From assembly GCF_014647835.1 (NCBI RefSeq), contig NZ_BMPY01000016.1:62001-126000 (forward strand): DNA of 64,000 nt. Reading direction: 5' to 3'. The position numbers were made by a program, and so were the translations under genes. A model generated the notes under the pieces. It saw only the letters and a list, made by a program, of their open reading frames with translations. It had not been told where the DNA came from and ran no database searches. Of the stretch, positions 16,173-24,314 are shown piece by piece. Numbering within the stretch: position 1 is the first letter of the stretch; each line of letters begins with the position of its first letter. The DNA comes from Microbispora rosea subsp. aerata (GTDB taxonomy: Bacteria > Actinomycetota > Actinomycetes > Streptosporangiales > Streptosporangiaceae).

Positions 16173-17339
16173 TCAGATGAGGTTGTCCTCGACGGTCAGG
16201 CCGAACTCGCCCTTGCCGTACATCGCCAGGGCCCGCTCCACGTCGTTGGCCACGTGGACGCTGCCCGCGTGGGCGTCGCGCCAGGCCCGCTCGATCGGGT
16301 TGCCCCGGCTGAGCGAGTTGCCCCCTGCGGTCTTGAACAGGATGTCGATCGCCTCCAGCGCCCTCTCGGTGGCGCGCACCTGGTCTCTGCGCACCCGCAG
16401 CCGCAGCTCCGCCGGGATCGTCTCGCCCCGGACCGCGTGCTCGTACACCTCCCGCACGTTGCGGTCGGTCTGCAGGATCGCCGCGTCGATCTCCGAGGCC
16501 GCCCGGGCGACCGCGACCTGCGCGAACTGGTCCTCGGCGAACCGGCCGCCGCCCAGGCTGAGCCGTACGCGGTCGCGCATGGCGGTCACGTACGACCGGT
16601 AGCAGCCGACGGCCATCCCGATGACCGGGGCGGTGATGGTGGTGGTGAACACGGTGCCGAACGGGATGCGGTAGAGCGGGCCCGGGTTCGCCTTCTGACC
16701 GGGGCCGCGCAGCTGCGCGATGTCGTGGTTGCGCATCACGCGGTGCGCGGGCACGAAGGCGTCCTCCACGATGATGTCGTTGCTGCCCGTGCCGCGCAGG
16801 CCGATGACGTCCCACACGTCCTCGATGCGGTAGTCGGAGCGGGGCACGAGCACGGTCATGACGTCCACCGGCTTGCCCTGGTCGCCGAGGACGAGGCCGC
16901 CCAGCAGGGCCCAGGCGGCGTGCTCGCAGCCGGAGGAGAACCGCCACCGCCCCGACAGCCGGTAGCCGCCCTCCACCGGCACGAGCCGCCCGACCGGCGC
17001 GTACGAGGAGGAGATCAGCGCATCCTGGTCGCTCCCCCACACCTCGTCCTGGGCGGCCTCCTCGAACAGGCCGAGCTGCCAGGGGTGCACGCCGAGCACG
17101 GCGACGGTCCACCCGGTGGATCCGCACACCGCCGAGATCTCCCGGACGATCTCATAAAAGCCCACCGGGTCGCTCTCCAGACCGCCGTACCTCTTGGGCT
17201 GCAGCATCCGGAAGACGCCGGCCCGGACCAGCTCCCCGATCGACTCGGCGGGCACCCGGCGGTCCTCGTCCGTGGCCCGGGCCCGATCGGCGATCTTCGG
17301 CAGCAGCGCGCGGACCGCGTCCAGGACCTCGTTGCTCAT
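16173..17339 (-). CDS. HsaA-like flavin-dependent monooxygenase (acyl-CoA dehydrogenase fold)
   Basis: 388 residues of the group D flavin monooxygenases. Recognisable stretches are LQPKRYGGLESDP, ISAVCGSTGWTVAVLGVHPW, SGRWRFSSGC, GLRGTGSNDIIVEDAFVP and a terminal NPIERAWRDAHAGSVHVAND. The closest family I recognise is HsaA, the oxygenase that hydroxylates the phenolic ring of a secosteroid using reduced flavin from HsaB. No other steroid genes are near, but an HsaB-like reductase lies at 24696 on the other strand. Substrate therefore uncertain; a phenolic natural product is equally possible. The gene is followed only by the GH64 promoter region. Confidence 0.85.
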   Translation of the reverse strand: MSNEVLDAVRALLPKIADRARATDEDRRVPAESIGELVRAGVFRMLQPKRYGGLESDPVGFYEIVREISAVCGSTGWTVAVLGVHPWQLGLFEEAAQDEVWGSDQDALISSSYAPVGRLVPVEGGYRLSGRWRFSSGCEHAAWALLGGLVLGDQGKPVDVMTVLVPRSDYRIEDVWDVIGLRGTGSNDIIVEDAFVPAHRVMRNHDIAQLRGPGQKANPGPLYRIPFGTVFTTTITAPVIGMAVGCYRSYVTAMRDRVRLSLGGGRFAEDQFAQVAVARAASEIDAAILQTDRNVREVYEHAVRGETIPAELRLRVRRDQVRATERALEAIDILFKTAGGNSLSRGNPIERAWRDAHAGSVHVANDVERALAMYGKGEFGLTVEDNLI

Positions 17340-17426
17340 GTGGGGGTTCTCCGTGTCACGCTCGTCGGTCAGATGCCGTCCATCATGCTGCGTGACGCCG
17401 ATGACCGCATGTCAGGACATGTGCAA

Positions 17427-18029
17427 CTAATGAGCCTGGCCGTCCTGCGGCACCAGGCGCTCCACCGCCTGCTCGACGAGCTCGTGCAGCCGCGCCTCGG
17501 TGAACACGCCGGGCAGCGTGAGCCGCTCCACGATGAGCCAGTTCACGGCCAGATAGAGGAGCTCGACCGTGGTGGCGTCCCCGGGCAGGCCGGACTCGAG
17601 GTGATAACGGACGTTGGCGTCGACGTCCTGCCTGATCCGCTCGGTCAGCACGGCACGCAGGCCCGGCCTGCGGGTCGCCTCCAGGCGCAGCTCCAGCAGG
17701 GCGAGATAGCCCGTGTGGTAGGTGCTGATCCGGTCGACCAGCTCGTGCATCAGCTCGGCGACCCTCGCCCGGTCTCTCGGCCCTTCGAGGCTGCGCGCCA
17801 TGGTCTCGGCGTCCGGCTCCAGCCTCTCGTAGATGTGCGCCCCCGCCTGCGTGAGCATCTCGTCGCGGTTGGCGAAGTAGTTGGAAGCCGTGCCGGCCGG
17901 CACCCGCGCCTGCGCGTCCACCGCGCGGAAGGTCAGGCCCCGGGCTCCCTCCCGGGCCAGCACCTCGATGGCCGCGTCGAGCAGCGCGGCCCGCCGCGCC
18001 GGGTTCTGTCGCACCACGATTGACACCAC
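17427..18029 (-). CDS. TetR-family transcriptional regulator
   Basis: 200 residues. The N-terminal helix-turn-helix spans about residues 12-58 (ALLDAAIEVLAREGARGLTF, then VPAGTASNYFANRDEML). The C-terminal half is the helical ligand and dimer domain, resembling the TetR_C_6 type. Several GTG codons at 18029, 18026, 18017 and 18014 are possible starts; the first two overlap the operator arm. It is divergent from the RibD-like reductase at 18094, and a long inverted repeat spans the gap, so autorepression and control of that reductase are likely. Confidence 0.9.
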   Translation of the reverse strand: MVSIVVRQNPARRAALLDAAIEVLAREGARGLTFRAVDAQARVPAGTASNYFANRDEMLTQAGAHIYERLEPDAETMARSLEGPRDRARVAELMHELVDRISTYHTGYLALLELRLEATRRPGLRAVLTERIRQDVDANVRYHLESGLPGDATTVELLYLAVNWLIVERLTLPGVFTEARLHELVEQAVERLVPQDGQAH

Positions 18030-18085
18030 TCCACTTGTAGTACTACGGTCCTAACCACTACAGACAGAGTACTTCAAATGGAGTG
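18027..18085. promoter_or_regulatory. 18-bp inverted repeat with two AGTACT cores, TetR operator region
   Basis: The arms CACTCCACTTGTAGTACT (18027-18044) and AGTACTTCAAATGGAGTG (18068-18085) are inverted repeats with two mismatches in 18, separated by 23 bp. The left arm runs into a perfect GTAGTACTAC palindrome. The pair covers both divergent start regions, so one regulator could silence both genes. Confidence 0.75.
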
Positions 18086-18093
18086 CGAAGAGT

Positions 18094-18663
18094 ATGCGAA
18101 AGCTCGTTTACTACGTGGGTGTCAGCATCGACGGCTACATCGCGGGCCCGGGCGGCGAGTTCGACTTCTATCCCCAGAGCGACGAGATGGGCGCCTGGAT
18201 CTACAGCGAATATCCGGAGACCGTGCCCACGCACATCCGCCCGCACATCGGCCTGGACGCGCCGAACAGGCGTTTCGACACGGTGCTGATGGGCCGGGGC
18301 ACCTACCAGCCCGCCCTCGACATCGGCGTCACCAGCCCGTACGCGCACCTGAGGCAGTACGTCGTCTCGGCCACGATCCCCCGGATCGACGACCCCGGGG
18401 TGGAGCTGGTGAGCGGCGACCCGATCGACCTCGTACGGCGGCTGAAGAAGGAGGAAGGCGGGGACATCTGGCTCTGCGGAGGCGGCAAGCTCGCGGGCGC
18501 GTTGCTCGCGGAGATCGACGAACTGATCGTGAAGAGCTACCCGGTCGTGGCCGGCGCCGGAGTCTCGGCGTTCACCGGGGACTTCCGCCCCACGCTGTTC
18601 ACCCCGCTGCGCAGCCGGTCCTTCGACAACGGCGCCACCGTCACCTGGTACGCCCGGGCGTAA
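18094..18663 (+). CDS. dihydrofolate reductase-family (RibD C-terminal fold) protein
   Basis: 189 residues, starting MRKLVYYVGVSIDGYIAGP, the usual start of stand-alone RibD_C/DHFR-fold reductases. The NADPH-binding DTVLMGRGTYQ and the glycine loop DIWLCGGGKLAGALL are present, with the central parallel sheet strands between. These proteins are NADPH-dependent reductases of unknown substrate, not true folate enzymes. It follows a TetR operator region directly, so expression is probably induced by a small molecule. Similar TetR/RibD-like pairs are common in actinomycetes. Confidence 0.88.
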   Translation: MRKLVYYVGVSIDGYIAGPGGEFDFYPQSDEMGAWIYSEYPETVPTHIRPHIGLDAPNRRFDTVLMGRGTYQPALDIGVTSPYAHLRQYVVSATIPRIDDPGVELVSGDPIDLVRRLKKEEGGDIWLCGGGKLAGALLAEIDELIVKSYPVVAGAGVSAFTGDFRPTLFTPLRSRSFDNGATVTWYARA

Positions 18664-18677
18664 ACCCGAATCGACGC

Positions 18678-18722
18678 GCGCGGCCGCTCCGCCCCCGCAC
18701 TCCGGGGGCGGAGCGGCCGCGC
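18678..18722. terminator. 20-bp perfect hairpin, bidirectional terminator
   Basis: A perfect 20-bp stem (left arm 18678-18697, right arm 18703-18722) with a five-base loop lies between the RibD-like gene and the converging DksA-like gene. It should terminate both. Confidence 0.85.
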
Positions 18723-18727
18723 CGATG

Positions 18728-19066
18728 TCAGCGGGCCTCGTGGCGCCGCTGGCAGCCGATGCAGTAGCGGGCCATGGGCCGGATCTTCAGCCGGCCGAAG
18801 GGAATGGCCGCGGCGCAGTCGGCGCACCGGCCGTAGCTTCCGTCCTCCATCCGCTCCAGCGTCTTGCGCAGCTCGGTGACCGCCCGCTCGGTGGCGGCGA
18901 GGTCGGCGAGCAGGGCGAGCCTGGCCGTGTCGTCGTTGCCGCCGTCGACGGCGGCCCGCAGGTCACGCAGCTGCACCTCACGCCACTGGAGCTGCTCTTC
19001 GAGGTCCGCGCGCATCGCCCGCAGCTGCGGCTCGCTGATGGCGGTGAACTCGTCACTGGTGGTCAT
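18728..19066 (-). CDS. DksA/TraR-family zinc-finger protein 1
   Basis: 112 residues. The N-terminal two thirds is a helical hairpin (LRAMRADLEEQLQWREVQLR and the returning ATERAVTELRKTLERMEDGS). The C-terminal zinc finger reads YGRCADCAAAIPFGRLKIRP then YCIGCQ, the CxxC-x17-CxxC pattern of DksA/TraR. Family members reach into the RNA polymerase secondary channel to tune initiation, but many small actinobacterial ones lack the acidic coiled-coil tip pair and may have other jobs. ATG 19066 has AAAGGACG upstream. It follows a paralogue on the same strand. Confidence 0.9.
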   Translation of the reverse strand: MTTSDEFTAISEPQLRAMRADLEEQLQWREVQLRDLRAAVDGGNDDTARLALLADLAATERAVTELRKTLERMEDGSYGRCADCAAAIPFGRLKIRPMARYCIGCQRRHEAR

Positions 19067-19228
19067 CGTCGACGTCCTTTCGTCCGATGGCAGACATGCC
19101 GTGGGTGCGGTGCTCGACCGTGGCCGGCAGGCCCCGCTGCGGGGCGGCGGGCCGCGGGGCCGTGGAAACACGCGCGATCGGGCCGGTGAGGTCCGCACCG
19201 CGGCCGACCGCCGCGCCGGTCACGCCCG

Positions 19229-19597
19229 TCATGCCGTCATCCGGGTTTCGCCCGCGCACCCGGCGCACAACTGCACGTGCGGCGCCAGGCGGAGCCGGTC
19301 GAGCGGCAGGAACGCCTCGCATCGGACGCAGGTGCCGTACAGGCCCCGGTCCATGCGCTCCAGCGCCGCCTCGATCGCGGCGACGTCGTGACGCGCCCGC
19401 CGCACGCGCGCGGCGGACGGGCGGGCCCGCGTGGCGGACAGCGTCACGTGGTACGGCTCACGCAGCCGGGCCAGCTCTGCCCGGGAGGCGTGCAGCCGCT
19501 CTTCGAGCAACGTGCGCAGCTCGGACAGCTGCGCGGTGTACCGCCGGCACTCCTCCATGAGAAGGCGCGGCGACCTGATCTCTGCCATATGCGGCAT
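19229..19597 (-). CDS. DksA/TraR-family zinc-finger protein 2
   Basis: 122 residues starting MPHMAEIRSPRLLMEECRRY; GGAG lies five bases before the ATG. It has the same plan as the downstream gene: a long helical hairpin, the junction ALERMDRGLYGTC, then the zinc finger CVRCEAFLPLDRLRLAP and CAGC. The two are paralogues in tandem, 162 bp apart, with divergent hairpins, so they may target different holoenzymes or form a stress-response pair. The loop is Arg-rich (SATRARPSAARVRRARHD), unlike canonical DksA. Confidence 0.85.
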   Translation of the reverse strand: MPHMAEIRSPRLLMEECRRYTAQLSELRTLLEERLHASRAELARLREPYHVTLSATRARPSAARVRRARHDVAAIEAALERMDRGLYGTCVRCEAFLPLDRLRLAPHVQLCAGCAGETRMTA

Positions 19598-19960
19598 CAC
19601 TCCAGGTGAATAACGGTGTGGGCGCGCGAGCGGTGCACGCGCGCCGCCGCGCACCGGTGCCGGTGCGCGAGACGAGTACGCGGGTGGGCCCGCGTGACGA
19701 CGGCGGGAAGCTCTGCTGCGGAGTGCGATGCGAGACCGCCCGCGACGACGGCGGGGCGGCCCCGGGCGCGCGCCACGGCCGCCGCGGGCGCGACGCGCGG
19801 TCACGCCGCCGGGCGGCTAGGGCGATGTGCGTGGTTGTAGGTGCGCCGAAGGCGGCACACGTCCCCGGTCGTGCCGGCCGTCACCGAATGCCGGCGCGAC
19901 CTGGGGCCGGCGAGACCCCGGACGGTGCCGCGCTCGCGGCGCGCTCCAAGCGAGCTCGTG
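19598..19960. other. 363-bp gap, no gene seen
   Basis: Extremely GC-rich, with many GCGCGC steps. Open frames extend through it on both strands but encode Arg/Ala/Pro-rich text without a start that carries a ribosome site. It should hold the promoter of the DksA-like pair, but I cannot place it. Confidence 0.5.
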
Positions 19961-20341
19961 TCACGCGGCTCGCGGCGGACTTCGCGAGCCCGCGGTGCGG
20001 TGCCCGGTCTGCTGCGGGCTGAGGACGATGTCCTCGTGGTGCCGGGCGGACACCGGTGCGGAGACGGGAGCCGCCGCGACCGCCGGATTGCGCGGCCGGA
20101 ACGGGAACGGCAGATGCTCGAGACCCGCGCCGCCGACCGGCAGGGTCGCCGACTGCGGCGTCCACGCCCCCGGCGTCCACACCTCACCGGCGGACTGCGG
20201 CGTGCGATGGGCGGGGTCGCCGCCGTACCAGGCGGGCGTTGACGCGACCAGTGCGAGGGCGAGCATGAGCAGGCCCACCACCAACGTGAAGGCGGTGGAC
20301 CCGCACGTGCCACGTCGCGAGGTCGCCATGAGACCGACCAT
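19961..20341 (-). CDS. small single-pass membrane protein, unknown
   Basis: 126 residues from the ATG at 20341, which has AAGGTGGG just upstream. A short basic N-terminus (MVGLMATSRRGTCGS) precedes one membrane helix at about 18-38 (TLVVGLLMLALALVAS). The outer part is Pro/Ala-rich and contains a repeated PQSAGEVWTPGAWTPQSA motif, ending in a basic tail. No family is recognised and codon bias is weak in the tail, so the C-terminus may not be conserved. Divergent from the 20585 gene. Confidence 0.45.
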   Translation of the reverse strand: MVGLMATSRRGTCGSTAFTLVVGLLMLALALVASTPAWYGGDPAHRTPQSAGEVWTPGAWTPQSATLPVGGAGLEHLPFPFRPRNPAVAAAPVSAPVSARHHEDIVLSPQQTGHRTAGSRSPPRAA

Positions 20342-20380
20342 AACCCACCTTCGCGAAACGGTCATCCGCGTTTCCCGCCG

Positions 20381-20422
20381 CCCGTTTCCGCCATTGGGTC
20401 GGCGCCCGTTTTCCGCCATTGG
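20381..20422. repeat. pair of direct repeats in a divergent promoter region
   Basis: CCCGTTTCCGCCATTGG at 20381-20397 recurs as CCCGTTTTCCGCCATTGG at 20405-20422, offset 24 bp. They lie between the divergent small genes at 20341 and 20585 and could be a duplicated regulator site. A small CCCCG-CGGGG hairpin follows at 20431-20447. Confidence 0.6.
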
Positions 20423-20584
20423 TGGTGCGTACCCCGTTTTTCCGGGGCTTTCCCGTCCACCCGGGTGCGTTTCGTCTTTCCCGCATGGCAGACCTCACAC
20501 GCGCGGGAGGAACTCGCTACGGTGGCCGAAAGACCGGAACCCGCGGAACGCGAGGCCGGGCCGTGCGGAGGGGAGGGAGGGATC

Positions 20585-21070
20585 GTGCCGGGGATCGTGC
20601 GACGCGGGCTGACCGCCGCGCTGCTGCTCCTGCTGCACGCGATCTTCCTGACCGCCGCGGCCGCCCCCGTGTCCGCGTCCGCGCGGCAGGCGCCGGGCGT
20701 CGCCGGGCTCCACGTCATGAGTCCCCGCGCGGCCGAAGGCCGTCCCGCGGCCGGAACGGACCGCACGGCGGCCCGCGCCTGGTCACCGGCCCGCGCCTGG
20801 TCTCCGGCGCGTGACGGCACCCGGCTCACAGACGCGCGGACCTGCGCTCCGGCGCACGCCACCCGGCCGGACCGGGGCGACGCGCCCCGGGCCCGGGCGG
20901 GCGCGGGCGGTCCCGGCGCATCCGGCGGGCCTGTCGTGCTGCCCAACCCCGCGGCGCCGCGCGGCGGGGCCCGGATCACCCGGGCCGGTCCCGGTCACGA
21001 CCACCGGCCCGCCCAGTGCCCGCGTCGTGCCGCCACGGCGCGCGCCCCTCCCTCCACCACGGCGTACTGA
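20585..21070 (+). CDS. small secreted or membrane protein, unknown
   Basis: 161 residues from a GTG at 20585 preceded by GGAGGGAGGG. A signal-peptide-like segment (GLTAALLLLLHAIFLTAAAA) is followed by an Ala/Arg/Pro-rich region with the repeat RAWSPARAWSPARD. No domain is recognised. It ends 36 bp before secDF and may share its transcript. The strong ribosome site and hydrophobic segment support translation; the low-complexity remainder leaves doubt. Confidence 0.5.
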   Translation: MPGIVRRGLTAALLLLLHAIFLTAAAAPVSASARQAPGVAGLHVMSPRAAEGRPAAGTDRTAARAWSPARAWSPARDGTRLTDARTCAPAHATRPDRGDAPRARAGAGGPGASGGPVVLPNPAAPRGGARITRAGPGHDHRPAQCPRRAATARAPPSTTAY

Positions 21071-21105
21071 GACCCTTTCCCGCTCACACCGCCCGTGGAG
21101 GCTTC

Positions 21106-23352
21106 ATGTCCCGTGCGCCCTTGTGGCGTGCGGTGGCGGCGCTCGCCGTCATCGCGACCTCACTGCTGCTCGCTCTCACCATCGCCCCGCGCCTCGGCCT
21201 CGACCTGCGCGGCGGCACCCAGCTCGTCTTCGAGACGAGAGACTCCGCCACGGTCAAGGCGGACGCCGACGCCACCGACCGTGCCCTCGACGTGCTCCGG
21301 CGCAGAGCCGACGCCCTCGGAGTCGTCGATCCCACCCTGGTCCGCTCCGGCGAGAAGCGGATCATCGTCGAACTGCCCGGCGTGCTCGACCCGCGCGAGG
21401 CCGCCGCGGTCATCGGCAAGACCGCTCAGCTCGGCTTCCATCCGGTGCTCGGTCCCGCGGAAGACGGCGACGAAGACGCGGTCGCCGACGAGACCGGCCG
21501 GAAGCTGAAGCTCGGCCCGGTCGCCCTAAGCGGGGACGGCGTCACCGACGCCGCCGCGCGCACCGACCCGCAGCTGGGGCCGGGCTGGTTCGTCACGATC
21601 GACTTCAAGGAGCCGGGCCCCTGGCGCGAGCTGACCGGGAAGGCGGCCTGCGCGCCGGTCGGCGACGACAAGCGCCGCGTCGCCATCGTCCTGGACAACG
21701 AGATCATCTCCTCGCCGCAGGTGGACGAGTCGGTGGCCTGCGAGGCGGGAATCCCCGGCGGCGCCACGCAGATCACCGGGTCGTTCACCCCCCAGGAGGC
21801 GCAGAACCTCGCGGTTCTGATCAAGGGGGGCGCGCTCCCGGTGCCGCTCGAGCTGGTCGAGCAGCGGACGGTGGGCCCGACCCTCGGCGCCGACGCCATC
21901 GCGGCGAGCGCCAAGGCGGGTGTCGTCGGGGTGATCTTGACCGCGGTGTTCATCGGCGTCGTCTACCGGCTGGTGGGCCTGCTGGCCGCGGTCGCGCTCG
22001 CCTGCTACGGCCTGATCTCGTACGCCGGGCTCGTGGCCCTGGGAGCCACGCTCACGCTGCCCGGCCTGGCGGGTTTCGTCCTGGCGATCGGCATGGCGGT
22101 GGACGCCAACGTGCTGGTCTTCGAACGGGCCAGGGAGGAGTACGGCGCGGCGCGGCGCCGGGGCCTCAAAGCGGCCCTCGGCCGCGGCTTCAAGAACGCC
22201 TGGAGCGCGATCGCCGACTCCAACATCACGACCCTGCTCGCCGCGGGGCTGCTGTTCTGGCTGGCCTCGGGGCCGGTGAAGGGCTTCGGTGTGACGCTGG
22301 CCATCGGCGTGCTCGCCTCGCTGGTCTCGGCGATGCTGATCACCCGGGTGCTGACCGCCGCCCTGATCGGCCGGATCGGCCCCCGGGCGTCCGGCCTCGG
22401 CTCGATCGGCCGGGTCAGGACCTGGCTGACCCGGCGCGACCCGGACCTGATGCGGGGCCGGCGGGTGTGGCTCGCCGTCGCGGCGGGGCTGCTCGTTCTG
22501 GCGGGAGCGGGGCTGGTCACCCGCGGGCTGAACTACGGCGTCGAGTTCACCGGCGGCCGGATCGTGGAGTTCGGCACGAGCAGGCCCGTCGACGTCGCGG
22601 CGGCGAGGCAGGCGGTGGCGGACGCCGGGTTCCCCTCGGCCGTCGTGCAGCGGTCGGACGACGCGATCTCGGTGCGCACCGGGCAGATCAGCGCCGACGA
22701 CGTGGTCCGCGTGGAGGAGGCGCTCGACCGGCGCGTGGGCGAGGTCGTCAAGCAGCGCGACGAGCTCATCGGGCCGAGCCTCGGCGCGGAGCTGCGCCGC
22801 AACGCGATGATCGCGCTCGCCGTGGCGCTCGCCGCGCAGCTCGTCTACCTGGCGTTCCGGTTCCGGTGGACGTTCGGCGCGGCGGCGGTGGCGGCGCTGT
22901 TCGTGGACGCGGCCGTCGTCGTCGGCGCGTTCGCCTGGATGGGCAAGCCGATCGACGGGGTGTTCCTGGCCGCGATGCTCACGATCATCGGCTACTCGGT
23001 CAACGACAAGGTCGTGCTGTTCGACCGGGTGCGCGAGCTGTGGCCGGCGCGGCGCAAGGAGCCGTTCGGCGACGTGGTGAACGCCGCGATCCTGCAGACC
23101 GTGCCGCGCACGGTCAACACCGGGCTCGGGGCGCTGTTCATCCTGGCCGCGCTGGCGGTGTTCGGCGGCGACTCGCTGCGCGACTTCGCCATCGCCCTGC
23201 TGATCGGCATCGTCGCGGGCACGCTGTCGTCGTCGTTCGTGGCCGGGCCGGTGGCGATCGCGCTGGAGCGGCGCAACACCCAGCCGCCGCCGGTTCCCGC
23301 CGCCCCGCGGGCCAGGCCCGCGCGGCGCGACGGGTCGGGCGCGGTCGTCTGA
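21106..23352 (+). CDS. secDF: fused protein-export subunit SecDF
   Basis: 748 residues joining SecD and SecF in one chain. SecD part: first membrane helix at 6-24, then DLRGGTQLVFETRD, the periplasmic P1 head with the NEIISSPQV strand, and the GGALPVPLELVEQRTVGPTLG junction before helices 2-6. SecF part, from about residue 455: LNYGVEFTGGRIVEF, a shorter P4 domain, LIGPSLGAELRRNA, then the final five helices with TIIGYSVNDKVVLFDRVRE. SecDF uses the proton gradient to pull translocated proteins outward after SecA. Actinobacteria normally carry separate secD and secF in another locus, so this is probably an additional paralogue. ATG 21106 has GGAGG upstream. Confidence 0.95.
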   Translation: MSRAPLWRAVAALAVIATSLLLALTIAPRLGLDLRGGTQLVFETRDSATVKADADATDRALDVLRRRADALGVVDPTLVRSGEKRIIVELPGVLDPREAAAVIGKTAQLGFHPVLGPAEDGDEDAVADETGRKLKLGPVALSGDGVTDAAARTDPQLGPGWFVTIDFKEPGPWRELTGKAACAPVGDDKRRVAIVLDNEIISSPQVDESVACEAGIPGGATQITGSFTPQEAQNLAVLIKGGALPVPLELVEQRTVGPTLGADAIAASAKAGVVGVILTAVFIGVVYRLVGLLAAVALACYGLISYAGLVALGATLTLPGLAGFVLAIGMAVDANVLVFERAREEYGAARRRGLKAALGRGFKNAWSAIADSNITTLLAAGLLFWLASGPVKGFGVTLAIGVLASLVSAMLITRVLTAALIGRIGPRASGLGSIGRVRTWLTRRDPDLMRGRRVWLAVAAGLLVLAGAGLVTRGLNYGVEFTGGRIVEFGTSRPVDVAAARQAVADAGFPSAVVQRSDDAISVRTGQISADDVVRVEEALDRRVGEVVKQRDELIGPSLGAELRRNAMIALAVALAAQLVYLAFRFRWTFGAAAVAALFVDAAVVVGAFAWMGKPIDGVFLAAMLTIIGYSVNDKVVLFDRVRELWPARRKEPFGDVVNAAILQTVPRTVNTGLGALFILAALAVFGGDSLRDFAIALLIGIVAGTLSSSFVAGPVAIALERRNTQPPPVPAAPRARPARRDGSGAVV

Positions 23353-23398
23353 GCAGCGGCCGCCTGAGCGGCGGTCTTCTGCCCGCCGAGCCCGCGGA

Positions 23399-23429
23399 GG
23401 TGGCCCCGGGACGCGCCCCCGGGGCCACC
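23399..23429. terminator. 12-bp hairpin, bidirectional terminator
   Basis: GGTGGCCCCGGG pairs perfectly with CCCGGGGCCACC across a seven-base loop, between converging secDF and the lysozyme gene. Confidence 0.85.
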
Positions 23430-23437
23430 GTGCGGGG

Positions 23438-24160
23438 TCAGGGACGGCCGAGCGCGCGCAGCTGAGCGGGCGTCAGCGGGGAGACGTTCTGGTCGATGGG
23501 CGTGTCGGTGTACTGGTGGATCGCCCAGGTCTTCCAGTCGGCGGGCGGCGTGATGTCGCCCGGGGCCTTGCTGTAGTGCGCCACCCAGAGCGGGTACTCG
23601 CCGAGGCCCCGGCCGTACTTGTTCGCGAAGTTCCAGCCGCTGTAGAGCATCGGCTTGACGCCGGTCTTGGCCGTCACATACTCCAGCCAGGTCCTGGCCC
23701 ACTCGTTGACGTGCTCGACGGACTGGCCGTCGCTGGTCTCCAGGTCGAGCACCAGGATGTCTCCCGGCTTGCTCGGCTGGGAGTCCACCACGTCGAGGAA
23801 GTGGTCGGCCTCGGCGATGGGGTCGTTGGAGGGGTGGCCGTAGTGGTAGACGCCGCGGACGATGCCCTTCTTGTCCAGCTCCCGCCAGTGCCGGGGGAAG
23901 GACGAGTCGACCCAGGACGTCCCCTCGGTGGCCTTGATGAAGCCGAACTGCGCGCGGCTGTTCATCCAGTCGTGGTCGGCCTCATATCCCGAGACGTCCT
24001 GGCCGTACGTGTACGGGTTGGCGTAGGCCGGGACGGGCAGGACGGCGGCCGCCGTGACGGAGGCGGTGACGGCCGAGAGGGCGAGGGTCGCCGCCGCGAG
24101 GGCGGAGCGCAGACGCCGGCCGGAGGGCCGGCGACCCAGGGAGAGGCGATGGGTGGGCAT
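23438..24160 (-). CDS. secreted GH25 lysozyme
   Basis: 240 residues. A signal peptide (SALAAATLALSAVTASVTAAA, cleavage after AYA) leads to a single GH25 muramidase domain. Strand 1 carries the catalytic Asp in YGQDVSGYE, and the catalytic Asp-x-Glu appears as VLDLETSD; FGFIKATEG and YHYGHPSND are the other signature strands. GH25 enzymes cut MurNAc-GlcNAc bonds, here outside the membrane for wall turnover or sporulation. No separate binding domain. A long leader holding a c-di-AMP riboswitch precedes the gene, which ties its expression to c-di-AMP, as for other wall hydrolases in actinomycetes. Confidence 0.93.
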   Translation of the reverse strand: MPTHRLSLGRRPSGRRLRSALAAATLALSAVTASVTAAAVLPVPAYANPYTYGQDVSGYEADHDWMNSRAQFGFIKATEGTSWVDSSFPRHWRELDKKGIVRGVYHYGHPSNDPIAEADHFLDVVDSQPSKPGDILVLDLETSDGQSVEHVNEWARTWLEYVTAKTGVKPMLYSGWNFANKYGRGLGEYPLWVAHYSKAPGDITPPADWKTWAIHQYTDTPIDQNVSPLTPAQLRALGRP

Positions 24161-24183
24161 TACGGGGTTGACTCCTTGCTTCC

Positions 24184-24314
24184 ATGCCGCCTACCGGGTT
24201 AGCTGACGGGTTCGGGCAGGAAGTGCCCTACGGGCGCATCTGGGGGCTGCTCCCGATTCACCCCGGAAAGAAGTGGGTCCCCGGTTCCGCTGATCGCGGA
24301 TTCGGCGGCCCCAC
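24184..24314 (-). promoter_or_regulatory. c-di-AMP (ydaO/yuaA) riboswitch before the lysozyme gene
   Basis: Read on the minus strand the leader has the class signatures in order: CCGCCGAATCCGCGATCAGC, then CCGGGGTGAATCGGGAGCAG near 24253-24272, GGGCACTTCCTGCCCGAACC near 24209-24228, and CAGCTAACCCGGTAGGCGG ending at about 24187. The 5' GCCGCC and 3' GGCGGC form P1. The AAGGAG ribosome site is just downstream, so the switch may act on transcription or initiation. In actinobacteria this class controls resuscitation-promoting factors, lysozymes and NlpC/P60 hydrolases, usually turning them off when c-di-AMP is high. Confidence 0.9.
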
